Assembly (NCBI RefSeq): GCF_003130255.1
Contig: NZ_NRCN01000001.1
Coordinates: 248,001-312,000, forward strand
Direction of reading: 5' to 3'
DNA from: Aggregatibacter kilianii
GTDB taxonomy: Bacteria; Pseudomonadota; Gammaproteobacteria; Enterobacterales; Pasteurellaceae
DNA length: 64,000 bases
Shown here: one piece after another, positions 48,158 through 56,363 of the stretch
Numbering within the stretch: the first letter of the stretch is position 1
How the letters are laid out: each line of letters starts with the position of its first letter
The notes under the pieces: model-generated
Databases searched by the model: none
What the model was told of the DNA's origin: nothing
Seen by the model: the letters and a program-made list of their open reading frames with translations, nothing else
Program-made: the position numbers and the translations under genes

Positions 48158-48189
48158 AAATCCCCATGAATTTATTTCCATGGGGATTT
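48158..48189 (+). terminator. Terminator after the SpecificRecomb gene
   Basis: The 11-bp stem AAATCCCCATG/CATGGGGATTT with a 10-nt loop is followed by T-rich sequence. Confidence 0.85.
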
Positions 48190-48285
48190 TTATTATACGA
48201 ACCGCCTTATTGATGTTTATAAATGATCTAGCGAAAGGTAGAATAGCGCCTTAACTTAATACTCTATTCTCCAAAGGAGCTTTTA

Positions 48286-49830
48286 ATGGCAGCTGCAATT
48301 CAACAACGCGCCGAACTTCAACGCCGTATTTGGCAAATCGCTAATGATGTCCGCGGCTCTGTCGATGGTTGGGATTTTAAACAATACGTTTTGGGCTCAC
48401 TTTTCTATCGCTTTATTAGCGAAAACTTTGCTAATTATATTGAAGGTGGTGATAAAAGCGTGAACTATGCCGGTTTATCTGATGACATCATCACGCCAGA
48501 AATTAAAGCAGATGCGGTAAAAACCAAGGGTTATTTTATTTACCCAAGCCAATTATTTAAAAATGTGGTGGCAAATGCCAACACCAATCCAAATCTTAAT
48601 ACCGAATTAAAACAAATCTTTAATGATATTGAAAACTCCGCCATAGGCTACCCTTCAGAGCAGGATATCAAAGGCTTATTTGCCGATTTTGATACCACCA
48701 GCAACCGCTTGGGTAATACCGTTGCCGACAAAAATAGCCGTCTAGCCGCCGTATTAAAAGGCGTTGCCGAGTTAGATTTTGGTGACTTTGAAGATAATCA
48801 TATCGATTTATTCGGTGATGCTTACGAATTTTTAATTTCTAACTATGCCGCTAATGCCGGTAAATCAGGTGGCGAGTTTTTTACACCACAATGCGTTTCC
48901 AAGCTGATTGCTCGACTGGCTTTATATGGACAAGACAAAGTTAATAAAATTTACGACCCGGCTGCTGGTTCTGGTTCTTTATTATTGCAAGCGAAAAAAC
49001 AATTTGATGAACACATCATTGAAGAAGGATTCTTCGGGCAGGAAATCAATCACACCACTTACAACCTTGCCCGTATGAATATGTTTTTGCATAACATCAA
49101 CTACGACAAGTTTGATATCGCCCTTGGCAACACCTTAATGAATCCGCAATTTGGTGAGGATAAACCCTTCGATGCTATCGTTTCTAACCCGCCTTACTCC
49201 GTGAAATGGATTGGTTCGGATGATCCAACGCTAATTAACGATGAACGCTTTGCCCCTGCTGGCGTGCTTGCACCAAAATCCAAAGCGGACTTTGCCTTTA
49301 TTTTGCATGCATTAAGTTATCTTTCAGCAAAAGGTCGCGCGGCGATTGTCTCTTTCCCCGGCATTTTTTACCGCGGCGGTGCGGAACAAAAAATTCGTCA
49401 ATATTTGGTCGATAATAACTATGTGGAAACGGTAATTGCCTTAGCGCCAAATCTATTTTTCGGCACCAGTATTGCAGTGAATATTTTGGTGCTTTCCAAA
49501 CATAAACCCAATACCCAAACCCAATTTATTGATGCCAGCGGTTTATTTAAATCCGCCACCAATAACAACCTTTTGGAAGAGGAACATATTGAGCAAATTC
49601 TCAAATTGTTTGCCTATAAAGAAGATGTGCCACATTTGGCAAAATCGGTTTCCCTTGAAGAAATCGCCCAAAATGACTACAACCTTGCGGTGAGTTCTTA
49701 TGTGGAACAAAAAGACACCCGAGAGGTGATTGATATCGATAAACTCAACGCTGAAATTAAACAAACCGTTGCCAACATCGACCGCTTGCGTGCAGAAATT
49801 GATAAAATTGTAGCAGAGATTGAAGCATAA
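48286..49830 (+). CDS. hsdM: Type I restriction-modification DNA methyltransferase subunit
   Basis: The 514-residue N6-adenine methyltransferase of the EcoR124 (type IC-like) group has an N-terminal HsdM helical domain, the SAM-binding motif [14 protein letters not shown] (about residue 224), the catalytic NPPYS motif in [13 protein letters not shown] (about 305) and a C-terminal coiled coil (about 485-514) for contact with HsdS. The start follows AAAGGAG. It opens the operon hsdM-hsdS-RAYT-rhuM-hsdR. A REP-like palindrome pair lies directly after its stop. Confidence 0.97.
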   Translation: MAAAIQQRAELQRRIWQIANDVRGSVDGWDFKQYVLGSLFYRFISENFANYIEGGDKSVNYAGLSDDIITPEIKADAVKTKGYFIYPSQLFKNVVANANTNPNLNTELKQIFNDIENSAIGYPSEQDIKGLFADFDTTSNRLGNTVADKNSRLAAVLKGVAELDFGDFEDNHIDLFGDAYEFLISNYAANAGKSGGEFFTPQCVSKLIARLALYGQDKVNKIYDPAAGSGSLLLQAKKQFDEHIIEEGFFGQEINHTTYNLARMNMFLHNINYDKFDIALGNTLMNPQFGEDKPFDAIVSNPPYSVKWIGSDDPTLINDERFAPAGVLAPKSKADFAFILHALSYLSAKGRAAIVSFPGIFYRGGAEQKIRQYLVDNNYVETVIALAPNLFFGTSIAVNILVLSKHKPNTQTQFIDASGLFKSATNNNLLEEEHIEQILKLFAYKEDVPHLAKSVSLEEIAQNDYNLAVSSYVEQKDTREVIDIDKLNAEIKQTVANIDRLRAEIDKIVAEIEA

Positions 49831-49833
49831 AAT

Positions 49834-49894
49834 GTAGGGTGGGCTTCAGCCCACCAATTTACGATAACACACGGTGGGCTAAAGCCCACCCTAC
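49834..49894. repeat. REP-like inverted pair between hsdM and hsdS
   Basis: GTAGGGTGGGCT leads into a hairpin (GGTGGGCT/AGCCCACC class) at 49834-49855, and an inverted copy ends in AGCCCACCCTAC at 49873-49894. This is the BIME-like architecture of REP elements. Other copies lie at 51165-51230, 51253-51274 and 51835-51895, around the RAYT transposase gene. Confidence 0.85.
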
Positions 49895-49913
49895 TAGGAA
49901 CAACAAAAACACA

Positions 49914-51161
49914 ATGAAAAATAACTGCACTTTTTTAGAAAAATTATTGGATGGGGCTGAGGTTGAGTGGGAGACGCTCGATGAAGTATTCCATTTAAAA
50001 AATGGCTACACCCCATCAAAAGGAATAAAAGAATATTGGGAAAATGGCTCAATTCCTTGGTTTAGAATGGAAGATATTCGAGAAAATGGACGCATTTTAA
50101 ATACAGCATTACAAAAGGTTTCAGAAAGTGCGGTTAAAGGCGGAAAACTTTTCCCCGCAAATTCAATTATTATTGCAACCTCTGCAACTATTGGTGAACA
50201 CGCTTTAATAACCATACCATTTTTAGCAAATCAAAGATTTACTGTTTTATCTTTAAAACCAGAATATATCGATAAATTTAATATTTATTTTCTATACCAT
50301 TACTGTTTTACGCTTGATGATTGGTGTCAAAAAAATACCACTATGTCTAGTTTTGCATCCGTTGATATGAATGGATTTAGGAGATTTCCAATCCCCATCC
50401 CCCCACTCCCCGTCCAAACCGAAATCGTAAAAATTTTGGATGCATTGACAGCGCTTACCAGCGAGCTTACCAGCGAGCTTACCAGCGAGCTTATACTACG
50501 CCGGAAGCAGTATGAATACTATCGGGAGAAATTGTTATCTTTCGATAGTCTAGAGCTATCGGGGGGGGCAATCCAATGGATAAAACTGATTGATTTGGGT
50601 GAGTTAATTCGTGGTAATGGGTTGCAGAAAAAAGATTTTACAGAAACAGGTGTTCCGGCCATTCATTATGGCCAAATTTATACTTACTACGGCACATTTG
50701 CTACTGAAACCAAATCTTTTGTTTCAGCTGAATTAGCTAAAAAATTAAAAAAAGCAAAATATGGTGATGTATTAATTGCTGGAACTAGTGAAAATGTAAA
50801 AGATGTAATGAAACCTCTTGGTTGGCTTGGTAGTGAAATAGCTTTTTCAGGTGATATGTTTGCATTTAGACCCAATAAAAAAGTGAATACGAAATACTTA
50901 ACGTATGTTTTACAAACAGAAAGATTTTATAAATTTAAGGAAAAATATGCCCAAGGCACAAAAGTAATTAGAATTAGAGTTGATAATTTTTTAAATTATG
51001 AAATCCCTCTTCCTCCATTTGAAGAACAACAACGCATCGTTTCAATCCTCGATAAATTTGAAACCCTCACAAACTCCATCACCGAAGGCTTACCTTTAGC
51101 GATTAAGCAAAGCCAAAAGCGGTATGAATATTATAGAGAATTGTTACTGAATTTCTCGTAA
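49914..51161 (+). CDS. hsdS: Type I restriction-modification specificity subunit, with G8 tract and TSEL repeats
   Basis: The 415-residue subunit picks the target sequence. It has two target-recognition domains (about 15-165 and 225-385), each followed by a conserved helix (VQTEIVKILDALTALTSEL... and QQRIVSILDKFETL), ending in the paired segments RRKQYEYYREKLLSF and SQKRYEYYRELLLNF. The start at 49914 follows TAGGAA; the longer frame upstream translates the REP element. In the central helix, TSEL is encoded three times by identical 12-bp units (50457-50492). A run of eight Gs lies at 50561-50568 just after it. Loss or gain of one G ends translation within about ten codons, leaving only the first domain. 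Confidence 0.93.
   Translation: MKNNCTFLEKLLDGAEVEWETLDEVFHLKNGYTPSKGIKEYWENGSIPWFRMEDIRENGRILNTALQKVSESAVKGGKLFPANSIIIATSATIGEHALITIPFLANQRFTVLSLKPEYIDKFNIYFLYHYCFTLDDWCQKNTTMSSFASVDMNGFRRFPIPIPPLPVQTEIVKILDALTALTSELTSELTSELILRRKQYEYYREKLLSFDSLELSGGAIQWIKLIDLGELIRGNGLQKKDFTETGVPAIHYGQIYTYYGTFATETKSFVSAELAKKLKKAKYGDVLIAGTSENVKDVMKPLGWLGSEIAFSGDMFAFRPNKKVNTKYLTYVLQTERFYKFKEKYAQGTKVIRIRVDNFLNYEIPLPPFEEQQRIVSILDKFETLTNSITEGLPLAIKQSQKRYEYYRELLLNFS
50457..50492 (+). repeat. Three tandem 12-bp repeats (TSEL) in hsdS
   Basis: ACCAGCGAGCTT is repeated three times exactly, encoding TSEL-TSEL-TSEL in the central spacer helix. It corresponds to the TAEL repeats of EcoR124/EcoR124-3, whose copy number sets the spacer length in the DNA target. 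Confidence 0.95.
50561..50568 (+). repeat. Homopolymer G8 in hsdS, candidate phase-variation tract
   Basis: Eight consecutive Gs encode part of S216-G-G-A. With seven Gs the frame reaches TAA after codon 222; with nine, TGA after codon 226. Confidence 0.9.
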
Positions 51162-51164
51162 CCT

Positions 51165-51230
51165 GTAGGGTGGGCTTCAGCCCACCAATTAACAACCATA
51201 AATAAAACGGTGTGCTAAAGCCCACCCTAC
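51165..51230. repeat. REP-like inverted pair between hsdS and the RAYT gene
   Basis: The forward unit (GTAGGGTGGGCT... 51165-51186) and its inverted partner (51209-51230, one mismatch in the stem) are separated by 22 bp. Confidence 0.85.
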
Positions 51231-51252
51231 AATGTAATGAGAATATTTTTAT

Positions 51253-51274
51253 GGTGGGCTAAACCCCACCCTAC
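51253..51274. repeat. Single REP-like unit upstream of the RAYT gene
   Basis: GGTGGGCTAAACCCCACCCTAC-type unit (given here as hyphen-free arms GGTGGGCT and CCACCCTAC), 23 bp before the RAYT start codon. Confidence 0.75.
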
Positions 51275-51296
51275 GAACTACAATTTGGAATAATAT

Positions 51297-51827
51297 ATGT
51301 CTAATTATCGTCGCGATTTTACTAAAGGTGGATTATATTTTTTCACAATTGTTTTACAAGATAGAACAAAATCTTATCTAACTGACTATATCAATGAATT
51401 TAGATCTGCATATAAACAAACTTGTGAACATTATCCATTCGAAACAGTAGCAATTTGTATTTTGCCCGATCATATTCATTTACTGATGCAATTACCTGAA
51501 AATGATGATAATTACGCAATACGCATCGCATATTTAAAAACACAATTTACACGACAACTTCCAAAAGAATGCCGACAATTTAATAAAAATAGACAAAAAT
51601 ATCGAGAATCAGGTATTTGGCAACGCCGATTTTGGGAGCATTTAATTCGTGATGATAAAGATTTAGCGAATCATTTAGATTATATTTATTACAATCCCGT
51701 GAAACACGGCTATGTTGAGGTAGTAAAAGATTGGCCGTATTCTTCCTTCCATCGTGATGTGAAAGCAGAGATTTATCCTGAAGATTGGGGAGGCAATCCA
51801 GATTTGAAAATTAAAGGTGATATATAA
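51297..51827 (+). CDS. REP-associated tyrosine transposase (RAYT)
   Basis: The 176-residue Y1/HUH protein has the metal-binding HxH motif in LPDHIHLLMQL (about residue 60) and the nucleophile Tyr in the C-terminal helix region LANHLDYIYYNPVKHGYV (about 125-142), with GIWQRRFWEHLIRD between. RAYTs are single-domain relatives of IS200/IS605 transposases associated with REP elements. Palindromic units flank this gene on both sides (51165-51274 and 51835-51895). It lies on the same strand inside the hsd operon, between hsdS and rhuM. There is no strong ribosome-binding site. Confidence 0.93.
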   Translation: MSNYRRDFTKGGLYFFTIVLQDRTKSYLTDYINEFRSAYKQTCEHYPFETVAICILPDHIHLLMQLPENDDNYAIRIAYLKTQFTRQLPKECRQFNKNRQKYRESGIWQRRFWEHLIRDDKDLANHLDYIYYNPVKHGYVEVVKDWPYSSFHRDVKAEIYPEDWGGNPDLKIKGDI

Positions 51828-51834
51828 CAATACC

Positions 51835-51895
51835 GTAGGGTGGGCTTCAGCCCGCCAATTAACTATAACAAACGGTGGGCTAAAGCCCACCCTAC
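51835..51895. repeat. REP-like inverted pair after the RAYT gene
   Basis: Forward unit at 51835-51856 (one stem mismatch, GCCCGCC) and inverted unit at 51874-51895 (perfect), immediately after the RAYT stop and before rhuM. Confidence 0.85.
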
Positions 51896-51912
51896 AAATT
51901 TGAGAAGAAATA

Positions 51913-52917
51913 ATGAACGACTTAATCATCTACAACACCGATGATGGTAAATCCCATGTTGCATTGCTTGTCGTAGAAAATGAAGCATGGCTAACCCAAA
52001 ATCAGCTTGCCGAACTTTTTGACACCTCTGTACAAAATATCGCCTTACATATAAAAAATATATTAGAAGACAATGAATTAGACGAAAATTCAGTTATCAA
52101 GGATTACTTGATAACTGCCCAAGATGGCAAGCAATATCAAGTAAAACATTATTCCCTTGATATGATTCTCGCCATCGGCTTCCGTGTGCGTAGCCCTCGT
52201 GGTGTACAGTTTCGCCGTTGGGCAAATACGCAATTACGTACTTATTTAGATAAAGGTTTTCTATTAGATAAAGAGCGGTTGAAAAATCCGCAAGGTCGAT
52301 TTGATCATTTTGATGAATTACTGGAACAAATTCGTGAAATTAGAGCCAGTGAATTGCGGTTTTATCAAAAAGTACGAGAGTTATTTAAATTATCCAGTGA
52401 CTACGATAAAACAGATAAAGTCACTCAAATGTTTTTTGCAGAAACACAAAATAAGTTGATCTATGCCATTACACAACAAACCGCCGCAGAGCTTATTTGT
52501 ACTCGTGCAAATGCTGAATTGCCTAATATGGGCCTCACCTATTGGAAAGGTACTGTTGTACGTAAAGGCGATATTATTACCGCTAAAAACTATTTAACCC
52601 ATGATGAATTAGATTCCTTGAATCGTCTAGTGATGATCTTTTTAGAAAGTGCCGAATTGCGCGTTAAAAACCGTCAAGATCTGACATTAAATTTCTGGCG
52701 TAATAATGTCGATAATTTAATTGAATTTAACGGTTTTCCGTTGCTTATCGGCAATGGAACCCGAACTTCAAAACAAATGGAAACCTTCACCAAAGAACAA
52801 TATGCCTTATTTGATCAAGTCAGAAAACAGCAAAAACGCATACAGGCTGATAATGAAGATTTAGAAATTTTAGAAAAATGGCAAAAAGATCTGAAAAAGC
52901 AAAAAATCAATAATTAA
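51913..52917 (+). CDS. RhuM-family protein within the hsd operon
   Basis: The 334-residue protein matches the RhuM family named from a Salmonella pathogenicity island: an N-terminal winged-helix-like DNA-binding region (LTQNQLAELFDTSVQNIALHIKNIL), then SLDMILAIGFRVRSPRGVQFRRWANTQLRTYL, and a charged C-terminal coiled coil (KQQKRIQADNEDLEILEKWQKDLKK). Such genes are often found in type I restriction loci, but their function is not known. It begins 17 bp after a REP unit and ends 9 bp before hsdR, so it is probably cotranscribed with it. Confidence 0.88.
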   Translation: MNDLIIYNTDDGKSHVALLVVENEAWLTQNQLAELFDTSVQNIALHIKNILEDNELDENSVIKDYLITAQDGKQYQVKHYSLDMILAIGFRVRSPRGVQFRRWANTQLRTYLDKGFLLDKERLKNPQGRFDHFDELLEQIREIRASELRFYQKVRELFKLSSDYDKTDKVTQMFFAETQNKLIYAITQQTAAELICTRANAELPNMGLTYWKGTVVRKGDIITAKNYLTHDELDSLNRLVMIFLESAELRVKNRQDLTLNFWRNNVDNLIEFNGFPLLIGNGTRTSKQMETFTKEQYALFDQVRKQQKRIQADNEDLEILEKWQKDLKKQKINN

Positions 52918-52926
52918 GGAAAATTC

Positions 52927-55900
52927 ATGATCCAATACAAAACCATCGCCGAATCCAACCACTTTATCGTTTTAGATCAGTACAAAAAGTTTGTGGAAGA
53001 ACCTAATGCAGGCTATCAAACGGAAGGGAGCCTTGAGCGTGAATTTATCCGTGATTTGCAGGCACAAGGCTATGAGTATTTGCAAGGACTCAATGGTCAT
53101 GATGCGTTGATTAAAAATTTACGGGCACAATTACAACGCTTAAATAACGTGGTTTTCTCCGATGCGGAATGGCGACGTTTTTTAGAGGAATATTTGGATA
53201 AACCCAGTGATAGCCTGATTGAGAAAACCCGTAAAATCCATGATGACTATATTTATGATTTTGTGTTTGATAATGGACGTATTCAGAATATTTATTTGTT
53301 AGATAAGAAAAATCTTGCCAATAACACCGTGCAAGTTATCAATCAATTTGAACAAACCGGCAACTATGACAATCGTTATGATGTGACAATTTTGGTCAAT
53401 GGTTTACCCCTTGTACATGTTGAATTGAAAAAACGCGGCGTAGCCATTCGTGAAGCCTTTAATCAAATTCATCGCTACAGCAAAGAAAGTTTTAATAAAG
53501 AAAATTCTCTCTTTAAATATATTCAGGTTTTTGTCATTTCTAATGGCACGGATACCCGCTATTTTGCCAATACCACCAAACGCGATAAGAACAGCTACGA
53601 CTTCACAATGAATTGGGCAACGGCAAAAAATACTCTGATTAAAGATTTAAAGGATTTTACGGCAACATTCTTGCAAAAACGTACTTTGCTTGATGTGCTG
53701 GCGAATTATTGCGTGTTTGATGTTTCCGACACCCTATTGATTATGCGTCCGTATCAAATTGCTGCAACCGAGCGTATTTTATGGAAAATTAAAAGTTCTT
53801 ATTTGGCTAAAAATTGGAGCAATAAAGAAAGCGGCGGCTATATTTGGCACACCACCGGTTCAGGCAAGACTTTAACCAGTTTTAAAGCGGCACGCCTTGC
53901 AACAGAATTAGACTTTATTGAAAAAGTATTCTTCGTAGTAGATAGAAAAGATTTGGACTATCAAACTATGAAAGAATACCAACGTTTTTCACCGGATAGC
54001 GTGAATGGTTCGGAAAGTACGGCAGGACTAAAACGCAATATCGAAAAAGATGACAATAAGATCATTGTCACCACCATTCAAAAACTCAATAACCTGATGA
54101 AATCGGAAGATAAATTACCGATTTACGATAAACAGGTTGTTTTTATCTTTGATGAATGCCATCGTTCTCAATTTGGTGAAGCTCAAAAAAATCTAACGAG
54201 AAAATTTAAAAAATACTATCAATTTGGTTTTACCGGCACACCAATTTTTGGCGATGACATTATTGATGGAAAATTAATTCGTAAAGGTAACGCCCTAGGT
54301 GCGGAAACTACAGAAAGCGTATTTGGAACCCAACTCCACTCTTACATTATCACCGATGCGATTCGTGATGAAAAAGTGCTGAAATTTAAAGTGGATTACA
54401 ATGATGTACGACCACAATTCAAGAGCATTGAAACTGAAAAGAATCTTGAAGAGCTAACAAAACTCGAGAAAAAACAAGCCTTTTTACAACCTAAACGTAT
54501 TGCGCAAATTGCCCAATATGTTCTAGATAATTTCAAACAAAAGACCCATCGCTTTAATGCTAGTAACAATGGCTTTAATGCCATGTTTGCAGTAAGTAGT
54601 GTCGATGCGGCTAAAATCTATTACGAAACGTTCAAACGGTTACAAAGTGCGGTCAAAAATCCACTTAAAATTGTAACAATTTTTTCGTTTGCAGCCAATG
54701 AAGAGCAAGACGCAATAGGAGATATTGCCGATGAAAGTTTTGAAGTTGAAGCGATGAATTCTACTGCCAAAGAATTTTTAAAATCGGCGATTGACGATTA
54801 CAACAACTATTTTGCGACAAATTACGATGTAGATGGTAAATCTTTCCAAAACTACTACCGTGATTTAGCTAAACGTGTCAAAAACAAAGAAGTGGATTTA
54901 TTGATTGTGGTTGGGATGTTTTTAACCGGTTTTGATGCGCCGACATTAAACACCTTATTCGTAGATAAAAACTTACGCTATCATGGTTTGATTCAAGCTT
55001 ATTCACGTACAAATCGCATTTATAACAGCACTAAAAGTTTTGGCAACATCGTGACCTTCCGCGATTTGGAACAAGACACCATTGATGCTATTACGCTTTT
55101 CGGTAAATCCAATACGCGCAATATCGTGTTAGAAAAAAGTTACCAAGAATATATGGAAGGCTTTACCGATGCAGGTGTCGCCCGTCGTGGGTATTTAGAG
55201 GTTATTGCTGAATTGCAAGAACGCTTCCCTGATCCTAATGAAATTCAAACAGAAAAAGACAAGAAAGACTTTGTAAAATTATTTGGTGAATATTTGCGGG
55301 TTGAAAACATTCTGCAAAACTATGATGAGTTCGCTGCTTTACAAGCATTTCAATCACTCGATACCAGCGATGAAAAAGCCGTTGAAGCCTTTAAAGAAAA
55401 ATATTATTTAACGGATGAAGCTTTTGCTGAAATGCAACCTATTGATATGCCGAGCAAACGTAGCATTCAAAATTACCGTTCAACTTACAACGATATTCGG
55501 GATTGGCTCCGTCGTCAAAAAGACGGCGAGGAAAAAGCAAAATCGACCATTGATTGGGACGATGTGGTGTTTGAAGTGGATTTATTAAAATCTCAAGAAA
55601 TCAATCTAGATTACATCTTAGAATTGATTTTTGAACACAATAAAAAAACGAAAAATAAATCTGAACTCATTGATGAAATTCGGTCTATCATCCGAGCAAG
55701 CCAAGGAAACCGAGCAAAAGAAAGTTTGATTGTGGATTTTATTAATCAAACTGACTTGGATAACATTGTCGACAAAGCTGGCATTATTGAGTCATTCTTC
55801 CAATTTGCCCAAAAAGAGCAACAACAAGAAGCCGATGAATTGATGTGCAGTGAAGGACTGAATATTGATGCCGCGAAACGTTATATTAACGTGTCCTTAA

Positions 55901-56055
55901 AACGAGGATATGCTAGCGAGCAAGGTACGGATTTAAATGATGTACTTCCTAAAATGAGTCCACTTAATCCGCAATACCTCACAACAAAACAACGTATATT
56001 CCAAAAAATAGCAGCATTTGTTGAGAAGTTTAAAGGGATTGGGGGAAGTATCTAG
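52927..56055 (+). CDS. hsdR: Type I restriction endonuclease subunit
   Basis: The 1042-residue EcoR124-type motor nuclease has an N-terminal PD-(D/E)XK nuclease domain ([21 protein letters not shown]; Asp about 151, Glu-x-Lys about 165-167), a superfamily 2 translocase with Walker [16 protein letters not shown] (about 310), a DECHRSQFG box (about 410), GFTGTPIF and a later [21 protein letters not shown] motif VI region, then a helical C-terminal HsdM-binding domain. All motifs appear intact. One uptake signal (AAGTGCGGT) lies inside the gene near 54647. It starts after AAGGAAA. Confidence 0.97.
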   Translation: MIQYKTIAESNHFIVLDQYKKFVEEPNAGYQTEGSLEREFIRDLQAQGYEYLQGLNGHDALIKNLRAQLQRLNNVVFSDAEWRRFLEEYLDKPSDSLIEKTRKIHDDYIYDFVFDNGRIQNIYLLDKKNLANNTVQVINQFEQTGNYDNRYDVTILVNGLPLVHVELKKRGVAIREAFNQIHRYSKESFNKENSLFKYIQVFVISNGTDTRYFANTTKRDKNSYDFTMNWATAKNTLIKDLKDFTATFLQKRTLLDVLANYCVFDVSDTLLIMRPYQIAATERILWKIKSSYLAKNWSNKESGGYIWHTTGSGKTLTSFKAARLATELDFIEKVFFVVDRKDLDYQTMKEYQRFSPDSVNGSESTAGLKRNIEKDDNKIIVTTIQKLNNLMKSEDKLPIYDKQVVFIFDECHRSQFGEAQKNLTRKFKKYYQFGFTGTPIFGDDIIDGKLIRKGNALGAETTESVFGTQLHSYIITDAIRDEKVLKFKVDYNDVRPQFKSIETEKNLEELTKLEKKQAFLQPKRIAQIAQYVLDNFKQKTHRFNASNNGFNAMFAVSSVDAAKIYYETFKRLQSAVKNPLKIVTIFSFAANEEQDAIGDIADESFEVEAMNSTAKEFLKSAIDDYNNYFATNYDVDGKSFQNYYRDLAKRVKNKEVDLLIVVGMFLTGFDAPTLNTLFVDKNLRYHGLIQAYSRTNRIYNSTKSFGNIVTFRDLEQDTIDAITLFGKSNTRNIVLEKSYQEYMEGFTDAGVARRGYLEVIAELQERFPDPNEIQTEKDKKDFVKLFGEYLRVENILQNYDEFAALQAFQSLDTSDEKAVEAFKEKYYLTDEAFAEMQPIDMPSKRSIQNYRSTYNDIRDWLRRQKDGEEKAKSTIDWDDVVFEVDLLKSQEINLDYILELIFEHNKKTKNKSELIDEIRSIIRASQGNRAKESLIVDFINQTDLDNIVDKAGIIESFFQFAQKEQQQEADELMCSEGLNIDAAKRYINVSLKRGYASEQGTDLNDVLPKMSPLNPQYLTTKQRIFQKIAAFVEKFKGIGGSI

Positions 56056-56072
56056 CCATATTGAAATCCTAG

Positions 56073-56112
56073 AAGTGCGGTCAAAATTTTAAGTGTTTTT
56101 TCGACCGCACTT
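56073..56112 (+). terminator. Uptake-signal terminator of the hsd operon
   Basis: AAGTGCGGTC (56073-56082) and GACCGCACTT (56103-56112) form a 10-bp stem followed by TT. Confidence 0.75.
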
Positions 56113-56281
56113 TTGCCCGAGCAACAATCCTCAAAATTATCATTTCATAAAAAATTCATGTGGTTACACAAAATTTACTTACGCAATATTCACCCTTCGA
56201 AAAATTCTTCCTTAATTTATAAGCAGTTATTTTATGTCAATAATTCAAACAAAAAATTTAGTGCTTGAATTTTCACTTTCA

Positions 56282-56297
56282 ACACATTATCTTGTGC
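56282..56297. promoter_or_regulatory. NrdR-like box 1
   Basis: ACACATTATCTTGTGC matches 13 of 16 positions of the consensus ACACWATATATWGTGT. Confidence 0.65.
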
Positions 56298-56312
56298 AAA
56301 AATTTTATGACA

Positions 56313-56328
56313 CAACTATATGTTGTGT
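56313..56328. promoter_or_regulatory. NrdR-like box 2
   Basis: CAACTATATGTTGTGT matches 13 of 16 consensus positions and starts exactly 31 bp after box 1, the usual helical phasing of paired NrdR boxes. It lies within the larger palindrome ACACAACTATATGTTGTGT (56310-56328). Confidence 0.65.
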
Positions 56329-56363
56329 TTTTTTCGTATCTTTCTAAGGAGTGAGTATCTTCC

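Larger units (their letters stand above)
56056..56363. promoter_or_regulatory. Control region of nrdA
   Basis: This 308-bp gap holds no gene. It contains the hsdR terminator (56073-56112), an A/T-rich stretch, and two NrdR-like boxes over a likely promoter, with TTGTGC (56292-56297) and ACTATA (56315-56320) 17 bp apart. Confidence 0.6.

Noticed and set aside
49839-49913. Extended N-terminus of HsdS
   Set aside because: It translates the REP palindromes; HsdS homologues begin near 49914, where a ribosome-binding site is present.
49834-51895. CRISPR array from the repeated palindromes in the hsd operon
   Set aside because: The units are unevenly spaced, occur as inverted pairs and have no regular spacers or cas genes; REP-like elements associated with the RAYT fit better.
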